NCBI GenBank assembly: GCA_036666555.1
Contig: JAVWVS010000023.1
Span: 1 to 35,561 of the forward strand
Direction: 5' to 3'
Length of the DNA: 35,561 nt
Origin: UMGS1251 sp036666555
GTDB lineage: Bacteria > Bacillota > Clostridia > Lachnospirales > Lachnospiraceae
Under the pieces are notes generated by a model. The model searched no databases. It had not been told where the DNA came from and worked only from the letters and a program-made list of their open reading frames with translations. Numbering within the stretch: the stretch's first letter is position 1; the number at the start of each line of letters is the position of its first letter. Both the position numbers and the translations under genes were made by a program. This document shows, in pieces, positions 16,793 through 25,183 of the stretch.

Positions 16793-17236
16793 TTATACTT
16801 CTTTTTTCTCTTCCGATTCCGTTTCTTTTGACTCCACTTCTTCTGCATCTTTATTTAAAATATCCACTACATCTTCTTCGGTAATGTTTCCACCTTTTTC
16901 GCCTTTTTCACCGGCGAAACGGTCAATGACATCCGGCACCATGTCCAAAATTTTCGTAATGGTATCTTGATGTTTGATATTCACCAGGCGGGTCTTTCCA
17001 CCTTGAATGACCAATACTGCACAAGGAGTCATTTTACCTCCTAAGCCACCCATTCCCTTGTCTTTTTGATTCTCCTGAAAAGTTCCTGCGCCTACCGCAA
17101 AAGATACATCTACCAAGGGTAAAATAATGGTATCACCCACTTTAATTGCATCACCTACCACTGTTTTTGAAGAAACCACCGTATCCATTCCCTTAAAAAG
17201 AGACTCTACTGTTGAACGAAAATTGTTATCTCCCAT
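16793..17236 (-). CDS. gerW: GerW/YtfJ family sporulation protein
   Basis: A 147-residue member of the GerW (YtfJ) family, needed in Bacillus for normal spore germination and expressed in the forespore. The family core runs from MGDNNFRSTVESLFKGM through VVGDAIKVGDTIILPLVDVSFAVGAG to CAVLVIQ (about 1-100). The glycine-rich stretch DKGMGGLGGKMTP is typical. The C-terminal 35 residues are acidic and low in complexity (Glu/Lys-rich). The ATG follows AGGAGG. It sits 28 bp after the DUF2953 gene, the same ytfI-ytfJ pairing as in Bacillus. Confidence 0.9.
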   Translation of the reverse strand: MGDNNFRSTVESLFKGMDTVVSSKTVVGDAIKVGDTIILPLVDVSFAVGAGTFQENQKDKGMGGLGGKMTPCAVLVIQGGKTRLVNIKHQDTITKILDMVPDVIDRFAGEKGEKGGNITEEDVVDILNKDAEEVESKETESEEKKEV

Positions 17237-17264
17237 TTGTTCTTCCTCCTATTCCTCTATCCTT

Positions 17265-18113
17265 TTATTTTTTTATATCTTGATATGTTCTTCTTACTTG
17301 TTTATCCAGTAATAAATTACATCCTACCATGACAAAGTAGATTACTCGGATACGTCCCTTGAAAGCAATATTCCCTTCCAATATTTCTTCTTCGAAATCA
17401 GGTTCTATCTCTATATAATTCCCAAAGAAGGGATAAATCAAACTAATATAAGCCAGTATTTTTCCTGTAAGATAGGGATCATCAAATCCATAGTGTGCTT
17501 TTATCTGAAAGCGTTTTGGTTTCATAAATCCCAGTAAGCGTATTGCTTCTTTTTTCACCTTACGAAATGCCTTTTTGTGGGAAGGTGCCTGTATAAAGGT
17601 AACTGCCCGATCTTTTTGTTTTAATAATGCTCTTATTTTACCACAAAATGTCCGAAATGTATATTTGAATGTCTTTTTGGATTTCTTTTTCGTATCCATT
17701 TCTACCGGCAATAAAGTTTGGGGTTCCTCTGTTTTGGAAAGTTCCGGTTCTGGTTTGTGTTCTGGTTTATGTTCTGGTTCTGGTTTGTGTTCTGGTTTAT
17801 GTTCTGGTTCTGGTTTGGGTTTGGGTTCTGGCTTTGGTTTTGCTTTCACCTCTGACCCCCAGCTCTTCCACGCAATGCGTAATTTCCACTGAAATATCTG
17901 ATTGTCATATTTGGCATATCCCGATATCAGATGGAATAACCAGGTACCTTTGCATTTTCCTTTTAGACTTTGTAACGTTCCTTCACACGATCCCATTCCT
18001 TGGTATCGAATAGGTGTAAAGAATAAAATGCCAATAAGCAATACCAGTAATCCCAGTATTGCCACCAGTATGATTCCAATGATTTTTAATATTGTCACGA
18101 TCACATGAACCAT
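17265..18113 (-). CDS. DUF2953 domain protein (YtfI-like) with Pro/Glu/Lys repeats
   Basis: A 282-residue protein with an N-terminal membrane anchor (about 3-32), followed by a DUF2953-like region: GKCKGTWLFHLISGYAKYDNQIFQWKLRI about 45-80, then LLGFMKPKRFQIKAHYGFDDPYLTGKILAYI near 195-230. Between them lies a low-complexity linker of about 35 residues built from KPEPEHKPEH units, encoded by a 30-bp tandem repeat. The ATG at 18113 follows AAAGGTG; a longer reading from 18191 overlaps the upstream gene and is rejected. The pairing with gerW is conserved and suggests a spore role. The biochemical function is not known. Confidence 0.82.
   Translation of the reverse strand: MVHVIVTILKIIGIILVAILGLLVLLIGILFFTPIRYQGMGSCEGTLQSLKGKCKGTWLFHLISGYAKYDNQIFQWKLRIAWKSWGSEVKAKPKPEPKPKPEPEHKPEHKPEPEHKPEHKPEPELSKTEEPQTLLPVEMDTKKKSKKTFKYTFRTFCGKIRALLKQKDRAVTFIQAPSHKKAFRKVKKEAIRLLGFMKPKRFQIKAHYGFDDPYLTGKILAYISLIYPFFGNYIEIEPDFEEEILEGNIAFKGRIRVIYFVMVGCNLLLDKQVRRTYQDIKK
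17741..17810. repeat. 30-bp tandem repeat inside the DUF2953 gene
   Basis: 17751-17780 and 17781-17810 are identical 30-bp units. The ten bases before them (17741-17750) match the end of the unit at nine of ten positions, and degenerate copies continue to about 17850. Each unit encodes ten residues of the EPEHKPEHKP type on the minus strand, so length changes stay in frame. Confidence 0.9.
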
Positions 18114-18132
18114 GGTTGCACCTTTCCCGTTC

Positions 18133-18453
18133 TTAATTTCTGTTTTCTGCAAGCAAATACTTGCGAATATCGGTTCCGCCTGTTTTTTCATATACTTCTT
18201 GGGTGATTTGTTCTACCAGCATAAACGCTTCTTCTCGCCCATCTGCAATTCCTACGACAAATTGTTCCTCTTTTTTGAAAATCTTTTGCACGAGTAAAGT
18301 ACTGTCAAATATTTCCAAATGATTCTGTTCTTGACGAGCCAGTACAATGACATACAAATTCAGTATTGGTTTATTTTTTTCCAATTTACGGAGAATTTTT
18401 TCTTTGTTTTTCGTAATTCCTGCTCCAATATAAAGATGTTCATAATACTTCAT
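18133..18453 (-). CDS. conserved hypothetical protein (106 aa)
   Basis: I do not recognise the family. The protein is soluble, with no signal or membrane segment, and reads as a mixed alpha/beta domain: a basic helix (NKEKILRKLEKNK, 16-28), a strand (LNLYVIVLA, 31-39), LEIFDST, then QFVVGIADGREEAFMLVEQIT (64-84). The central part resembles no catalytic motif known to me. The ATG follows GAGGAAAG. It lies 15 bp after the PBP gene and 19 bp before the DUF2953 gene, so it is part of the same transcript. Confidence 0.75.
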   Translation of the reverse strand: MKYYEHLYIGAGITKNKEKILRKLEKNKPILNLYVIVLARQEQNHLEIFDSTLLVQKIFKKEEQFVVGIADGREEAFMLVEQITQEVYEKTGGTDIRKYLLAENRN

Positions 18454-18468
18454 ATGCTTTCCTCTTCA

Positions 18469-19965
18469 CTAGCCATAATAATAGCTGTCCAGAATTTGTT
18501 TTGCAACAGATGTTGCCCGAACACCGGATTCATCAGCACCTTCTACCACCACACTGATTACCAGTTCCGGATTGTCTACATTGGTAAATCCTACAAACCA
18601 AGAATGGGATTTTTCTTTATCACTGCTGTATTCTGCCGTTCCGGTTTTTCCTGCAACGGTATAGTCTTCTCCTGCAAACATCGTTGCCGTTCCGTATTGT
18701 ACCACCCCTTGCATATATTCTTTCAGTTGACTAGCTTCTGAATTGGACATCATTTCACTATATGCATTGGTACGTATTTTTTTTATTGTAGTTCCATTGT
18801 AATTGGTGATTTTATCCACCACATGTGGTTTCATCAATGTTCCACCATTGGCAACTGCCGAAGTAATCAATGCCATATGATAGGGGCTGACTTGAGTTTT
18901 GCCTTGTCCCATGGCTGTCATCATCATTTCTGCACTGGAAGAATCGGCATTGATTTCAAAATTACTTTTTCGATAGGGCAGCTCGCTTGGCAACTTGGAA
19001 TTAAATAGTAACTTTTTTGCCGTTTCCCCATAAGCTTTTTTATCTAATTGCAATCCCATATTTGCATAAGAGGAATTACAGGAATTAGCCATAGAATCTG
19101 CCAGATTCTCCGCTCCATGAGGGGTACTGTCAAAACAATGAATCGTAGTTCCATCTTGAGTAATCTCCCCACTGCAATCGTAGGTATAATTTGCATAATC
19201 CGGGTGCTCCTTCATATATTCCAAGGTGGTTGCTATTTTAAATGTGGATCCCGGTGCATAAGCACCCTGTGTGGCGCGGTTCACTAAGATTCCATTTTCA
19301 TCTGCATTTAACGATTCCCAATCAGCCCCTACCATATTCGGGTCATAGGTTGGTTTGGAAAGCATGGTGAGAATCTTTCCCGTACTGGGTTCCATCACCA
19401 CTACGGCCCCATTGCTGTCTCCTAATGCATCATAGGCCGCTGACTGTAGTGTACTGTTCAATGTGGTAACCACGTTATCTCCAATATTCTTTTGACCTTT
19501 TAATTCTTTCATGAATTTTTCAACAAAAAATGCATTGGAAGTAAGCAGTTCAAAATTCTCCACCGATTCCAAACCGGCTTTTCCTTTGTCTGCATACCCT
19601 ACCACATGGGCATAAATATCCCCTTGAGGGTACACCCTAGTTTCACTCCCGTCTTCTGCCGTCTGTGTCTCTGCTAGCACATTCCCACCTGCATCTAATA
19701 TCTTACCTCTCACTACCCGCGAAGCGTAAATATCCTGCCGTTTATAATTGTAGGGGCTGCTGATCATCTCTTGACTTCTAAAAAGATTGAAATATACAAG
19801 ATAGCCCATCATCAACAAGAATAATCCCACAAAGGCGTAGGTCACTCTGACAAATTCTTTATTGGTAGAACGCTTTTTCTTTCGCTTACCTTTTTTTACG
19901 TTGTACTCTTCGTCTCTCTGCCCGTAATTCTTCGGCTTTTTTTCTTTCAATGATTTCTTCCTCAT
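18469..19965 (-). CDS. class B penicillin-binding protein (PbpA-like transpeptidase)
   Basis: A 498-residue peptidoglycan transpeptidase that crosslinks stem peptides. A very basic cytoplasmic tail (1-37, with KKGKRKKKR) precedes one membrane segment (about 40-60). A short N-terminal pedestal follows (about 65-160, RGKILDAGGNVLAET). The transpeptidase domain has SxxK at Ser240-Lys243 (PGSTFK), SxN at Ser295-Asn297 (SCN) and KTG at 440-442. At under 500 residues it is smaller than PBP2/PBP3 and resembles actinobacterial PbpA. The start overlaps the SEDS gene by 80 nt. ATG 19965 is used; a TTG at 19950 with GAGGAAG upstream is a credible alternative. Confidence 0.92.
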   Translation of the reverse strand: MRKKSLKEKKPKNYGQRDEEYNVKKGKRKKKRSTNKEFVRVTYAFVGLFLLMMGYLVYFNLFRSQEMISSPYNYKRQDIYASRVVRGKILDAGGNVLAETQTAEDGSETRVYPQGDIYAHVVGYADKGKAGLESVENFELLTSNAFFVEKFMKELKGQKNIGDNVVTTLNSTLQSAAYDALGDSNGAVVVMEPSTGKILTMLSKPTYDPNMVGADWESLNADENGILVNRATQGAYAPGSTFKIATTLEYMKEHPDYANYTYDCSGEITQDGTTIHCFDSTPHGAENLADSMANSCNSSYANMGLQLDKKAYGETAKKLLFNSKLPSELPYRKSNFEINADSSSAEMMMTAMGQGKTQVSPYHMALITSAVANGGTLMKPHVVDKITNYNGTTIKKIRTNAYSEMMSNSEASQLKEYMQGVVQYGTATMFAGEDYTVAGKTGTAEYSSDKEKSHSWFVGFTNVDNPELVISVVVEGADESGVRATSVAKQILDSYYYG

Positions 19966-21259
19966 CTTCTCTTAAAATATATAGTCCTTGTATCACCGCA
20001 AACATAATCAAAGTACTTAAAACCGAACTTCCCCCATAACTGACCAACGGAAGCGTCACACCGGTGGAAGGAATAAATTTGGTAACCCCACCAATGGTTA
20101 AAAACACTTGAAAAATATAGCAAGTACCCAGTCCTAATGCTACTAATTTATAAAACCGGTCATGCAGCTGCATGGCAATATTTAAAAACATAATATAGCA
20201 ACTCAAACAAATCAGTATCAAGCATAATGCAAATATCAGCCCTAATTCTTCCGCAATGGCTGAGAAAATAAAATCTTCATCTGCAACGGGAATGGTATTC
20301 GGTGCACCTTGGCATAGTCCCATACCAAACCATCCTCCGGTACCAATAGCAAACAAAGACTGTGCCACTTGATATCCGGCACCATCGTAAGAGGCAATGG
20401 GATCTTTCCACGCAATCACACGATTTCTGACATGCCCAAACAGATAGTATGCGCCAATTGCAGCCACACTGCCACCCCCGAATCCTGCCACCATGTAAAG
20501 GGGTTGTTTCGAAGCCACGTAAAGCATAACCATATACACCATGAAAATAATTAAAGCCGCTCCCAGATCTTTAGATATTACCAGGATCATAACATGAAGT
20601 GCTGCTACTATGGTGGTTTTAACAATGTTTTTAAACTCTATGGACTTATTAAAACTAGCTGCAACGTAAAACACAAATAAGATTTTCACTAATTCCGAAG
20701 GCTGGATGCTAAATCCTCCAATACTAAATGCCAGTTTTGCGCCATAAGATACCTGTCCTACGATTACGACCACTGCTAAGGATACGATTCCTGCAATGGC
20801 ATACAGACGTCCGAATTCTGACAATTTTTTTACTTTGCGAATGATTACAGGAATGACTAAACTAGCTGACACCGCTCCCGCTACAATAATAAATTGCTTC
20901 ACTGCTTTGTCATAAGATAATCGGGTAATCATGATAAATCCGATTGCTAGTAGCATGCACATATTATTTACTACCAATTTTGATATCTTCGGATAAATCA
21001 ACCGATACAGCAAGATAATTGCTAATAACAATATTGCCTGTGCTACATAAAAAAGAATCATTTTCATCTGTCCTGTTTTACAATATAAAATGACAAAAGA
21101 AATAAAGTGGATGAAAAACATCAACCCATTCTGTCTTAACAATATCCCTTTTTTCTTTTGTTCATCCTGATATCCAAACACCGTAAAACATTGATAAGTA
21201 TAGATAATAATCATTAAAATCATAAGATATTTGGATACTTCTACGATAATATTAACCAA
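19886..21259 (-). CDS. SEDS-family peptidoglycan glycosyltransferase (FtsW/RodA/SpoVE type)
   Basis: A 457-residue polytopic membrane protein that polymerises lipid II. Family motifs are visible: FSIQPSELVKILFV near 180-193, a DLGAALI segment, GGWFGMGLCQG, the DEDFIFSAIAEELG loop near 318-331, and TGVTLPLVSYGGSS near 400-413. Two to three extra hydrophobic segments precede the usual ten. The C-terminal tail is highly charged (ERKKAEELRAERRRVQRKKR). The start is a TTG with AGGTGG four bases upstream. It is paired with the PBP gene, as SEDS polymerases usually are. Whether it serves elongation, division or sporulation cannot be decided from sequence. Confidence 0.92.
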   Translation of the reverse strand: MVNIIVEVSKYLMILMIIIYTYQCFTVFGYQDEQKKKGILLRQNGLMFFIHFISFVILYCKTGQMKMILFYVAQAILLLAIILLYRLIYPKISKLVVNNMCMLLAIGFIMITRLSYDKAVKQFIIVAGAVSASLVIPVIIRKVKKLSEFGRLYAIAGIVSLAVVVIVGQVSYGAKLAFSIGGFSIQPSELVKILFVFYVAASFNKSIEFKNIVKTTIVAALHVMILVISKDLGAALIIFMVYMVMLYVASKQPLYMVAGFGGGSVAAIGAYYLFGHVRNRVIAWKDPIASYDGAGYQVAQSLFAIGTGGWFGMGLCQGAPNTIPVADEDFIFSAIAEELGLIFALCLILICLSCYIMFLNIAMQLHDRFYKLVALGLGTCYIFQVFLTIGGVTKFIPSTGVTLPLVSYGGSSVLSTLIMFAVIQGLYILREDEEEIIERKKAEELRAERRRVQRKKR

Positions 21260-21267
21260 TTTTCCAC

Positions 21268-23652
21268 CTACTTTACGCCTCTATTAAAATGTCCTCTTGT
21301 GAACTCTTCACCCTTACTGTCCCAACTTTCATTTCCAAGAATGGTATTCTGAAACAACGTTAGAATCCTTTTTGTCATTTTACCATTTTCTGTAGTAAAA
21401 GCAAGTCGCATACCCAAAGGAGCAATCTCCATAATCTCTTGTTTCTTATCCGCCAATATAACCGGGGTTGTGTTATATATGATATTATAACAGTAATCGC
21501 AACAATTTTTAACTACAAATTCCTTTTGATAACGATCAGTAATGGTGGTAAACCCTGTTCGATGGGTACAGCCTTTGGTTGTATTTAAAATGCACTGGGC
21601 AGATAACATCATGGGTAAATAGCCATATAGAAGTAATTCGCTATCCGCTGTCCCCACCTCTTTTAACTCTCTTGCATTCAATTCTAGCGCCGCCGTATGG
21701 GTAATGTCACCCGGCTGTCTCTCCCAGAATCGTCTGCTATGATGATTGAACTGATATAGATTATGGTCCAGCACAATAGGATTATGGTATCCATGTTCTT
21801 TCAAAAATGCATAACTTTCAAAATTACGAACCAGTATTCCGTCAAATCCAAATTGAGAAAATTGAGCATAACTTGTTTCGTATTTTTCTTTGGTCATTTT
21901 TCGGAAAATATGAGGCATGGCAAAATAGACTTCTTTGTTCGCCTGTTTCCCTCGGCTTACCAATTCCTTCCATTTTTCATTGTTCCACCCATGAGCCATT
22001 AAATTACAATCCAGATACATGCGGGAAACCGATGGTGCTTTTACCGCCTCTTCAAATTGTTCTTGTTGTTCTATCGACACGAAAAAAGTATTCTGATAGG
22101 ATTCCCTCGAAAGTGGTTCTTTTTGTGTCGGTATTTCTAACTTCCGAGAATAGGAATGAACTTCTCGCCGGAAAGACTTGCAAATTGCCTCTTGTAAATG
22201 CAGTAGTCCTTGTCGTCTCAATTCGTTTAAACTTTGCATGGATAAGAACAAATCGGACTCCATCTGTATTTTCAACTCTGCAAATATAAATTCGGTATTT
22301 CCCGTTTTATGCATCTGTTTTTCTACACGAACGACATCCATGGGCTGATTCTGTGACGGTTGTGGAATGTCTCCCTCTACCGTTACAGTGATTTCCTTCC
22401 ATGTCAGTTGCAAGGTGGCCGGTTCGGTCTTTCGAAGAAGTAAGAGTCCTTTTATTTTTTCCTGTACTTTTTTCTCCAGTAAGTTCTGTTTGATTTCTTT
22501 TAGTAAATGTTCATTTCTGGTACGATTCAGAATCTGGCCCTTTACAAAATTCTGGGGTTTATACGTAACAAAAGACACATTTTTGGCAGATACAATATCC
22601 TGGCCTAAGGTGTAAGTCTCTTTTCCCTCTCCCAGTTCAATGACATCCCCTTTAAAGAGCGGTGTTAATGCCCTTCCACTAACGCTTCGTCCTTCTGCTC
22701 GTCCGATACGAATAGCCGGAACTCCGGCATGATTGGGACGTTTTCTGGAAATCATATCTTTTCCATTATGAACATGATAATACCCGTCGCAAGATCCGCC
22801 ACGATTATATAAATCCATTAACATTTCTTTATCTTGTTCCGCTACGTTTAAAATGGCATTCGTCTCGTACAAATCTAAATATTTGCGATACATGGCTGTA
22901 ACAATTGCCACATATTCCGGTTTTTTCATGCGTCCTTCGATTTTAAAAGAAGTGATCCCTGCTTTGACCATCTCCGGAATCATCTGTAACGTACAGATAT
23001 CCTTAAGACTGAGTAGATAAGAGGGATTCTTTTCTCCCTCTACTTGATAAGGTAATCTGCATGGCTGTGCACATTGTCCACGATTGCCACTCCTTCCTCC
23101 CACCAAACTGCTGAACAAACATTGACCGGAATAGCAATAACATAGTGCTCCATGGACAAAGCATTCCACTTCCAAGCCTGTATGCTCTGCAATCTCACGA
23201 ATTTCCGTAAGGTTTAATTCTCTGGCAGGAACCACTCGCTCTACACCCTGTTCCTCCAGAAACTTTGCCCCGGCTACATTCGTAATCGTCATCTGGGTGC
23301 TTGCGTGAATGGGAAGGTCCGGAAAACGTTCCTTTATAAACTCCAGCACACCCACATCTTGTACAATCACCGCATCTATTCCTTGTCGATAATAGGGAAG
23401 CAGATAATCATACAATTGTTTTTCAATCTCTTTTTCTTTCAAAAGTGTATTAATTGTTAAATATATTTTACAATCATGCAAATGCACGTAATCAATTGCT
23501 TCTAGAAGCTTCTCTTCGTTTAAGTTATCTGCATAAGCCCGAGCCCCAAAACAACTACCGCCAATATAGACCGCATCCGCTCCTGCTTTCACAGCCGCTT
23601 TTAAACTTTCATAAGAACCGGCAGGTGCCAGTATTTCTATCTTTTTTTTCAT
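21268..23652 (-). CDS. U32 peptidase-like protein with DUF3656 (RlhA/YdcP-like)
   Basis: A 794-residue protein. The N-terminal U32 domain starts with KIEILAPAGSYESLKAAVKAGADAVYIGG (4-32). It includes a cysteine cluster at 171, 173, 178, 194 and 198 (ALCYCYSGQC, RGQCAQPC), typical of the Fe-S site of U32 proteins such as UbiU/UbiV. Another cysteine group near the C-terminus (NCCDYCYN) is also present. The middle region fits DUF3656. E. coli YdcP/RlhA, which hydroxylates C2501 of 23S rRNA, has this layout, so an RNA hydroxylation role is more likely than proteolysis, as inference. The ATG follows AAGGA. A terminator separates it from zapA, 13 bp upstream of the start. Confidence 0.88.
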   Translation of the reverse strand: MKKKIEILAPAGSYESLKAAVKAGADAVYIGGSCFGARAYADNLNEEKLLEAIDYVHLHDCKIYLTINTLLKEKEIEKQLYDYLLPYYRQGIDAVIVQDVGVLEFIKERFPDLPIHASTQMTITNVAGAKFLEEQGVERVVPARELNLTEIREIAEHTGLEVECFVHGALCYCYSGQCLFSSLVGGRSGNRGQCAQPCRLPYQVEGEKNPSYLLSLKDICTLQMIPEMVKAGITSFKIEGRMKKPEYVAIVTAMYRKYLDLYETNAILNVAEQDKEMLMDLYNRGGSCDGYYHVHNGKDMISRKRPNHAGVPAIRIGRAEGRSVSGRALTPLFKGDVIELGEGKETYTLGQDIVSAKNVSFVTYKPQNFVKGQILNRTRNEHLLKEIKQNLLEKKVQEKIKGLLLLRKTEPATLQLTWKEITVTVEGDIPQPSQNQPMDVVRVEKQMHKTGNTEFIFAELKIQMESDLFLSMQSLNELRRQGLLHLQEAICKSFRREVHSYSRKLEIPTQKEPLSRESYQNTFFVSIEQQEQFEEAVKAPSVSRMYLDCNLMAHGWNNEKWKELVSRGKQANKEVYFAMPHIFRKMTKEKYETSYAQFSQFGFDGILVRNFESYAFLKEHGYHNPIVLDHNLYQFNHHSRRFWERQPGDITHTAALELNARELKEVGTADSELLLYGYLPMMLSAQCILNTTKGCTHRTGFTTITDRYQKEFVVKNCCDYCYNIIYNTTPVILADKKQEIMEIAPLGMRLAFTTENGKMTKRILTLFQNTILGNESWDSKGEEFTRGHFNRGVK

Positions 23653-23665
23653 TTTAGATTCCTTT

Positions 23666-23692
23666 AAAAAAGGCTGTCCGTAGACAGCCTTT
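23666..23692 (-). terminator. intrinsic terminator between zapA and the U32 gene
   Basis: On the minus strand, AAAGGCTGTC (23692-23683) pairs with GACAGCCTTT (23678-23669) around a 4-nt loop and is followed by more T. The stem begins at the zapA stop codon and the T-run ends only 13 bp before the U32 start codon. Confidence 0.85.
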
Positions 23693-24099
23693 TATTTATG
23701 ATTTTTCATCTCTGTTTCCAGTTTGACAATCTTCATCTGCAATTCCTTACTATCGTCTTCCAAAATGTCCATCTCTTTCTGAGCATTCTCCAGTTTGATC
23801 TGAACAGATATGAGTTCATGCTTTAATTCATACATCTCTTTATCTTTTTCTTCGATATCACTTTCCAGTGTATCCCCTTGCTTTTTCGCCTTGAAGTAAT
23901 CATCCGCAATGTTCAGTGCAAGAAGAATACTTCTTGTTTCTGCGCTTTGCTTGCGATAATCGTCACTGCTTGTACATTCTTCAATCTTATGATTCAAATA
24001 AGTTGATACTTTTTGTAAATACTCTTCACTTTCAAAACCGCTCAGTGTAAAAACTTTTCCACCAATCAGTACTTCTGTGTAATTTTTCGATGATGCCAT
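23692..24099 (-). CDS. zapA: cell division protein ZapA
   Basis: A 135-residue ZapA, which binds and bundles FtsZ at the division site. The globular head is residues 1-70: NYTEVLIGGKVFTLSGFESEEYLQKVSTYLNHKI, then SILLALNIADDYFKAK. The C-terminal half (about 75-135) is a long coiled coil rich in Glu, Lys and Leu, which mediates tetramer formation. It is longer than Bacillus ZapA (about 85) but normal for Clostridia. The ATG follows AAGGAGG. It has its own candidate sigmaA promoter and a terminator right at its stop. Confidence 0.93.
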   Translation of the reverse strand: MASSKNYTEVLIGGKVFTLSGFESEEYLQKVSTYLNHKIEECTSSDDYRKQSAETRSILLALNIADDYFKAKKQGDTLESDIEEKDKEMYELKHELISVQIKLENAQKEMDILEDDSKELQMKIVKLETEMKNHK

Positions 24100-24135
24100 A
24101 GGAACCCTCCTTGAAGCTTTCTAATAACTCACTCT

Positions 24136-24164
24136 ATTATAAACTATCTTTCATAAAAAACCAA
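24136..24164 (-). promoter_or_regulatory. candidate sigmaA promoter of zapA
   Basis: On the minus strand, a perfect TATAAT (24141-24136) is preceded at 17 bp by TTGGTT (24164-24159), a weak -35. The zapA start is 36 bp downstream. The ruvB stop lies just upstream at 24170. Confidence 0.55.
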
Positions 24165-24169
24165 CTGTT

Positions 24170-25171
24170 TTATTCTTTTTCATAGGAAAGGCCAAGGTGA
24201 TGATATGCGTCTTCTGTGGCTACACGCCCTCTTGGTGTTCTTTGAAGGAATCCACTTTTTAGTAAATAAGGTTCATAGACATCCTCAATGGTGCCCGCAT
24301 CTTCCCCAATGGACGCCGCCAGTGTATCCAACCCCACCGGTCCTCCTTGAAACTTCTGTATCATAGTCAATAAAATATTACGGTCTACCTGATCTAATCC
24401 AAACTTATCTACTTCTAGCAAATCCAGCGCAAAGGCCGCTACTTCTTCGGTAATATTCCCATCGTATTTCACTTGTGCAAAATCTCGCACCCGTTTCAAT
24501 AGACGATTAGCTAATCTAGGCGTTCCTCTGGATCTTCTGGCAAGCTCGGATGCACCCTTTTCATCAATCTTCACATCCAGTACTTTGGCAGAGCGCAGTA
24601 GAATGGTCTGTAGTTCTTCCTCTGTATAAAATTCCAACCGATTCACCACACCGAAGCGGTCACGCAACGGAGCCGTCAGCATTCCCGCTCTTGTCGTAGC
24701 TCCCACCAAAGTGAACTTCGGAAGATCCAATCGAATAGAACGGGCGCTGGCACCTTTCCCAATCATAATATCAATAGCATAATCTTCCATAGCAGGATAC
24801 AAAACTTCTTCTACCTGACGGTTGAGACGGTGGATTTCATCCACAAATAAAACATCGCCTTCTTGCAGGTTATTTAAAATGGCCGCCATCTCTCCTGGTT
24901 TTTCTATGGCAGGGCCTGAGGTGATTTTTAAATTCACATGCATTTCATTGGCAATGATTCCTGCCAGTGTTGTCTTTCCAAGTCCAGGCGGTCCATAAAA
25001 CAGCACATGATCCAGTGCTTCTTCTCTGGCTTTGGCTGCTTCGATGTAAATACGAAGTGTTTCTTTTGCTTTCCCCTGTCCGATATAGTCTTCCAAACAT
25101 TGGGGCCGTAAATGATTCTCTATTTTAATATCCTCTTCCAAATTCTCTGTGGTAATGATTCGCTTACTCAT
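24170..25171 (-). CDS. ruvB: Holliday junction branch migration ATPase RuvB
   Basis: A 333-residue AAA+ motor that drives branch migration of Holliday junctions with RuvA. Walker A GPPGLGKT is at 60-67 and Walker B DEIH at 111-114. The sensor and arginine-finger region (GATTRAGMLTAPLRDRFG) lies at about 155-172. The C-terminal winged helix has FLQRTPRGR near 314-322. The ATG at 25171 sits five to six bases after GAGGG; the GTG two codons earlier overlaps that site. It follows ruvA by 12 bp. No ruvC is present, as is usual in Firmicutes, which use RecU instead. Confidence 0.97.
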   Translation of the reverse strand: MSKRIITTENLEEDIKIENHLRPQCLEDYIGQGKAKETLRIYIEAAKAREEALDHVLFYGPPGLGKTTLAGIIANEMHVNLKITSGPAIEKPGEMAAILNNLQEGDVLFVDEIHRLNRQVEEVLYPAMEDYAIDIMIGKGASARSIRLDLPKFTLVGATTRAGMLTAPLRDRFGVVNRLEFYTEEELQTILLRSAKVLDVKIDEKGASELARRSRGTPRLANRLLKRVRDFAQVKYDGNITEEVAAFALDLLEVDKFGLDQVDRNILLTMIQKFQGGPVGLDTLAASIGEDAGTIEDVYEPYLLKSGFLQRTPRGRVATEDAYHHLGLSYEKE

Positions 25172-25183
25172 ATGCACCCTCGA

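Noticed and set aside
16508..16970. Two plus-strand frames of about 107 codons after rpmB
   Set aside because: They run over the terminator hairpin and antisense to the small membrane gene and gerW. No family resemblance and no ribosome binding site.
17741..17850. CRISPR-like spacing of short repeats
   Set aside because: Units are directly adjacent, coding and in frame, with no unique spacers.
17575..18013. Plus-strand frames of 105 and 114 codons with Ser/Gly/Leu/Val repeats
   Set aside because: They are the antisense of the Pro/Glu/Lys repeat in the DUF2953 gene, and their repeats are explained by it.
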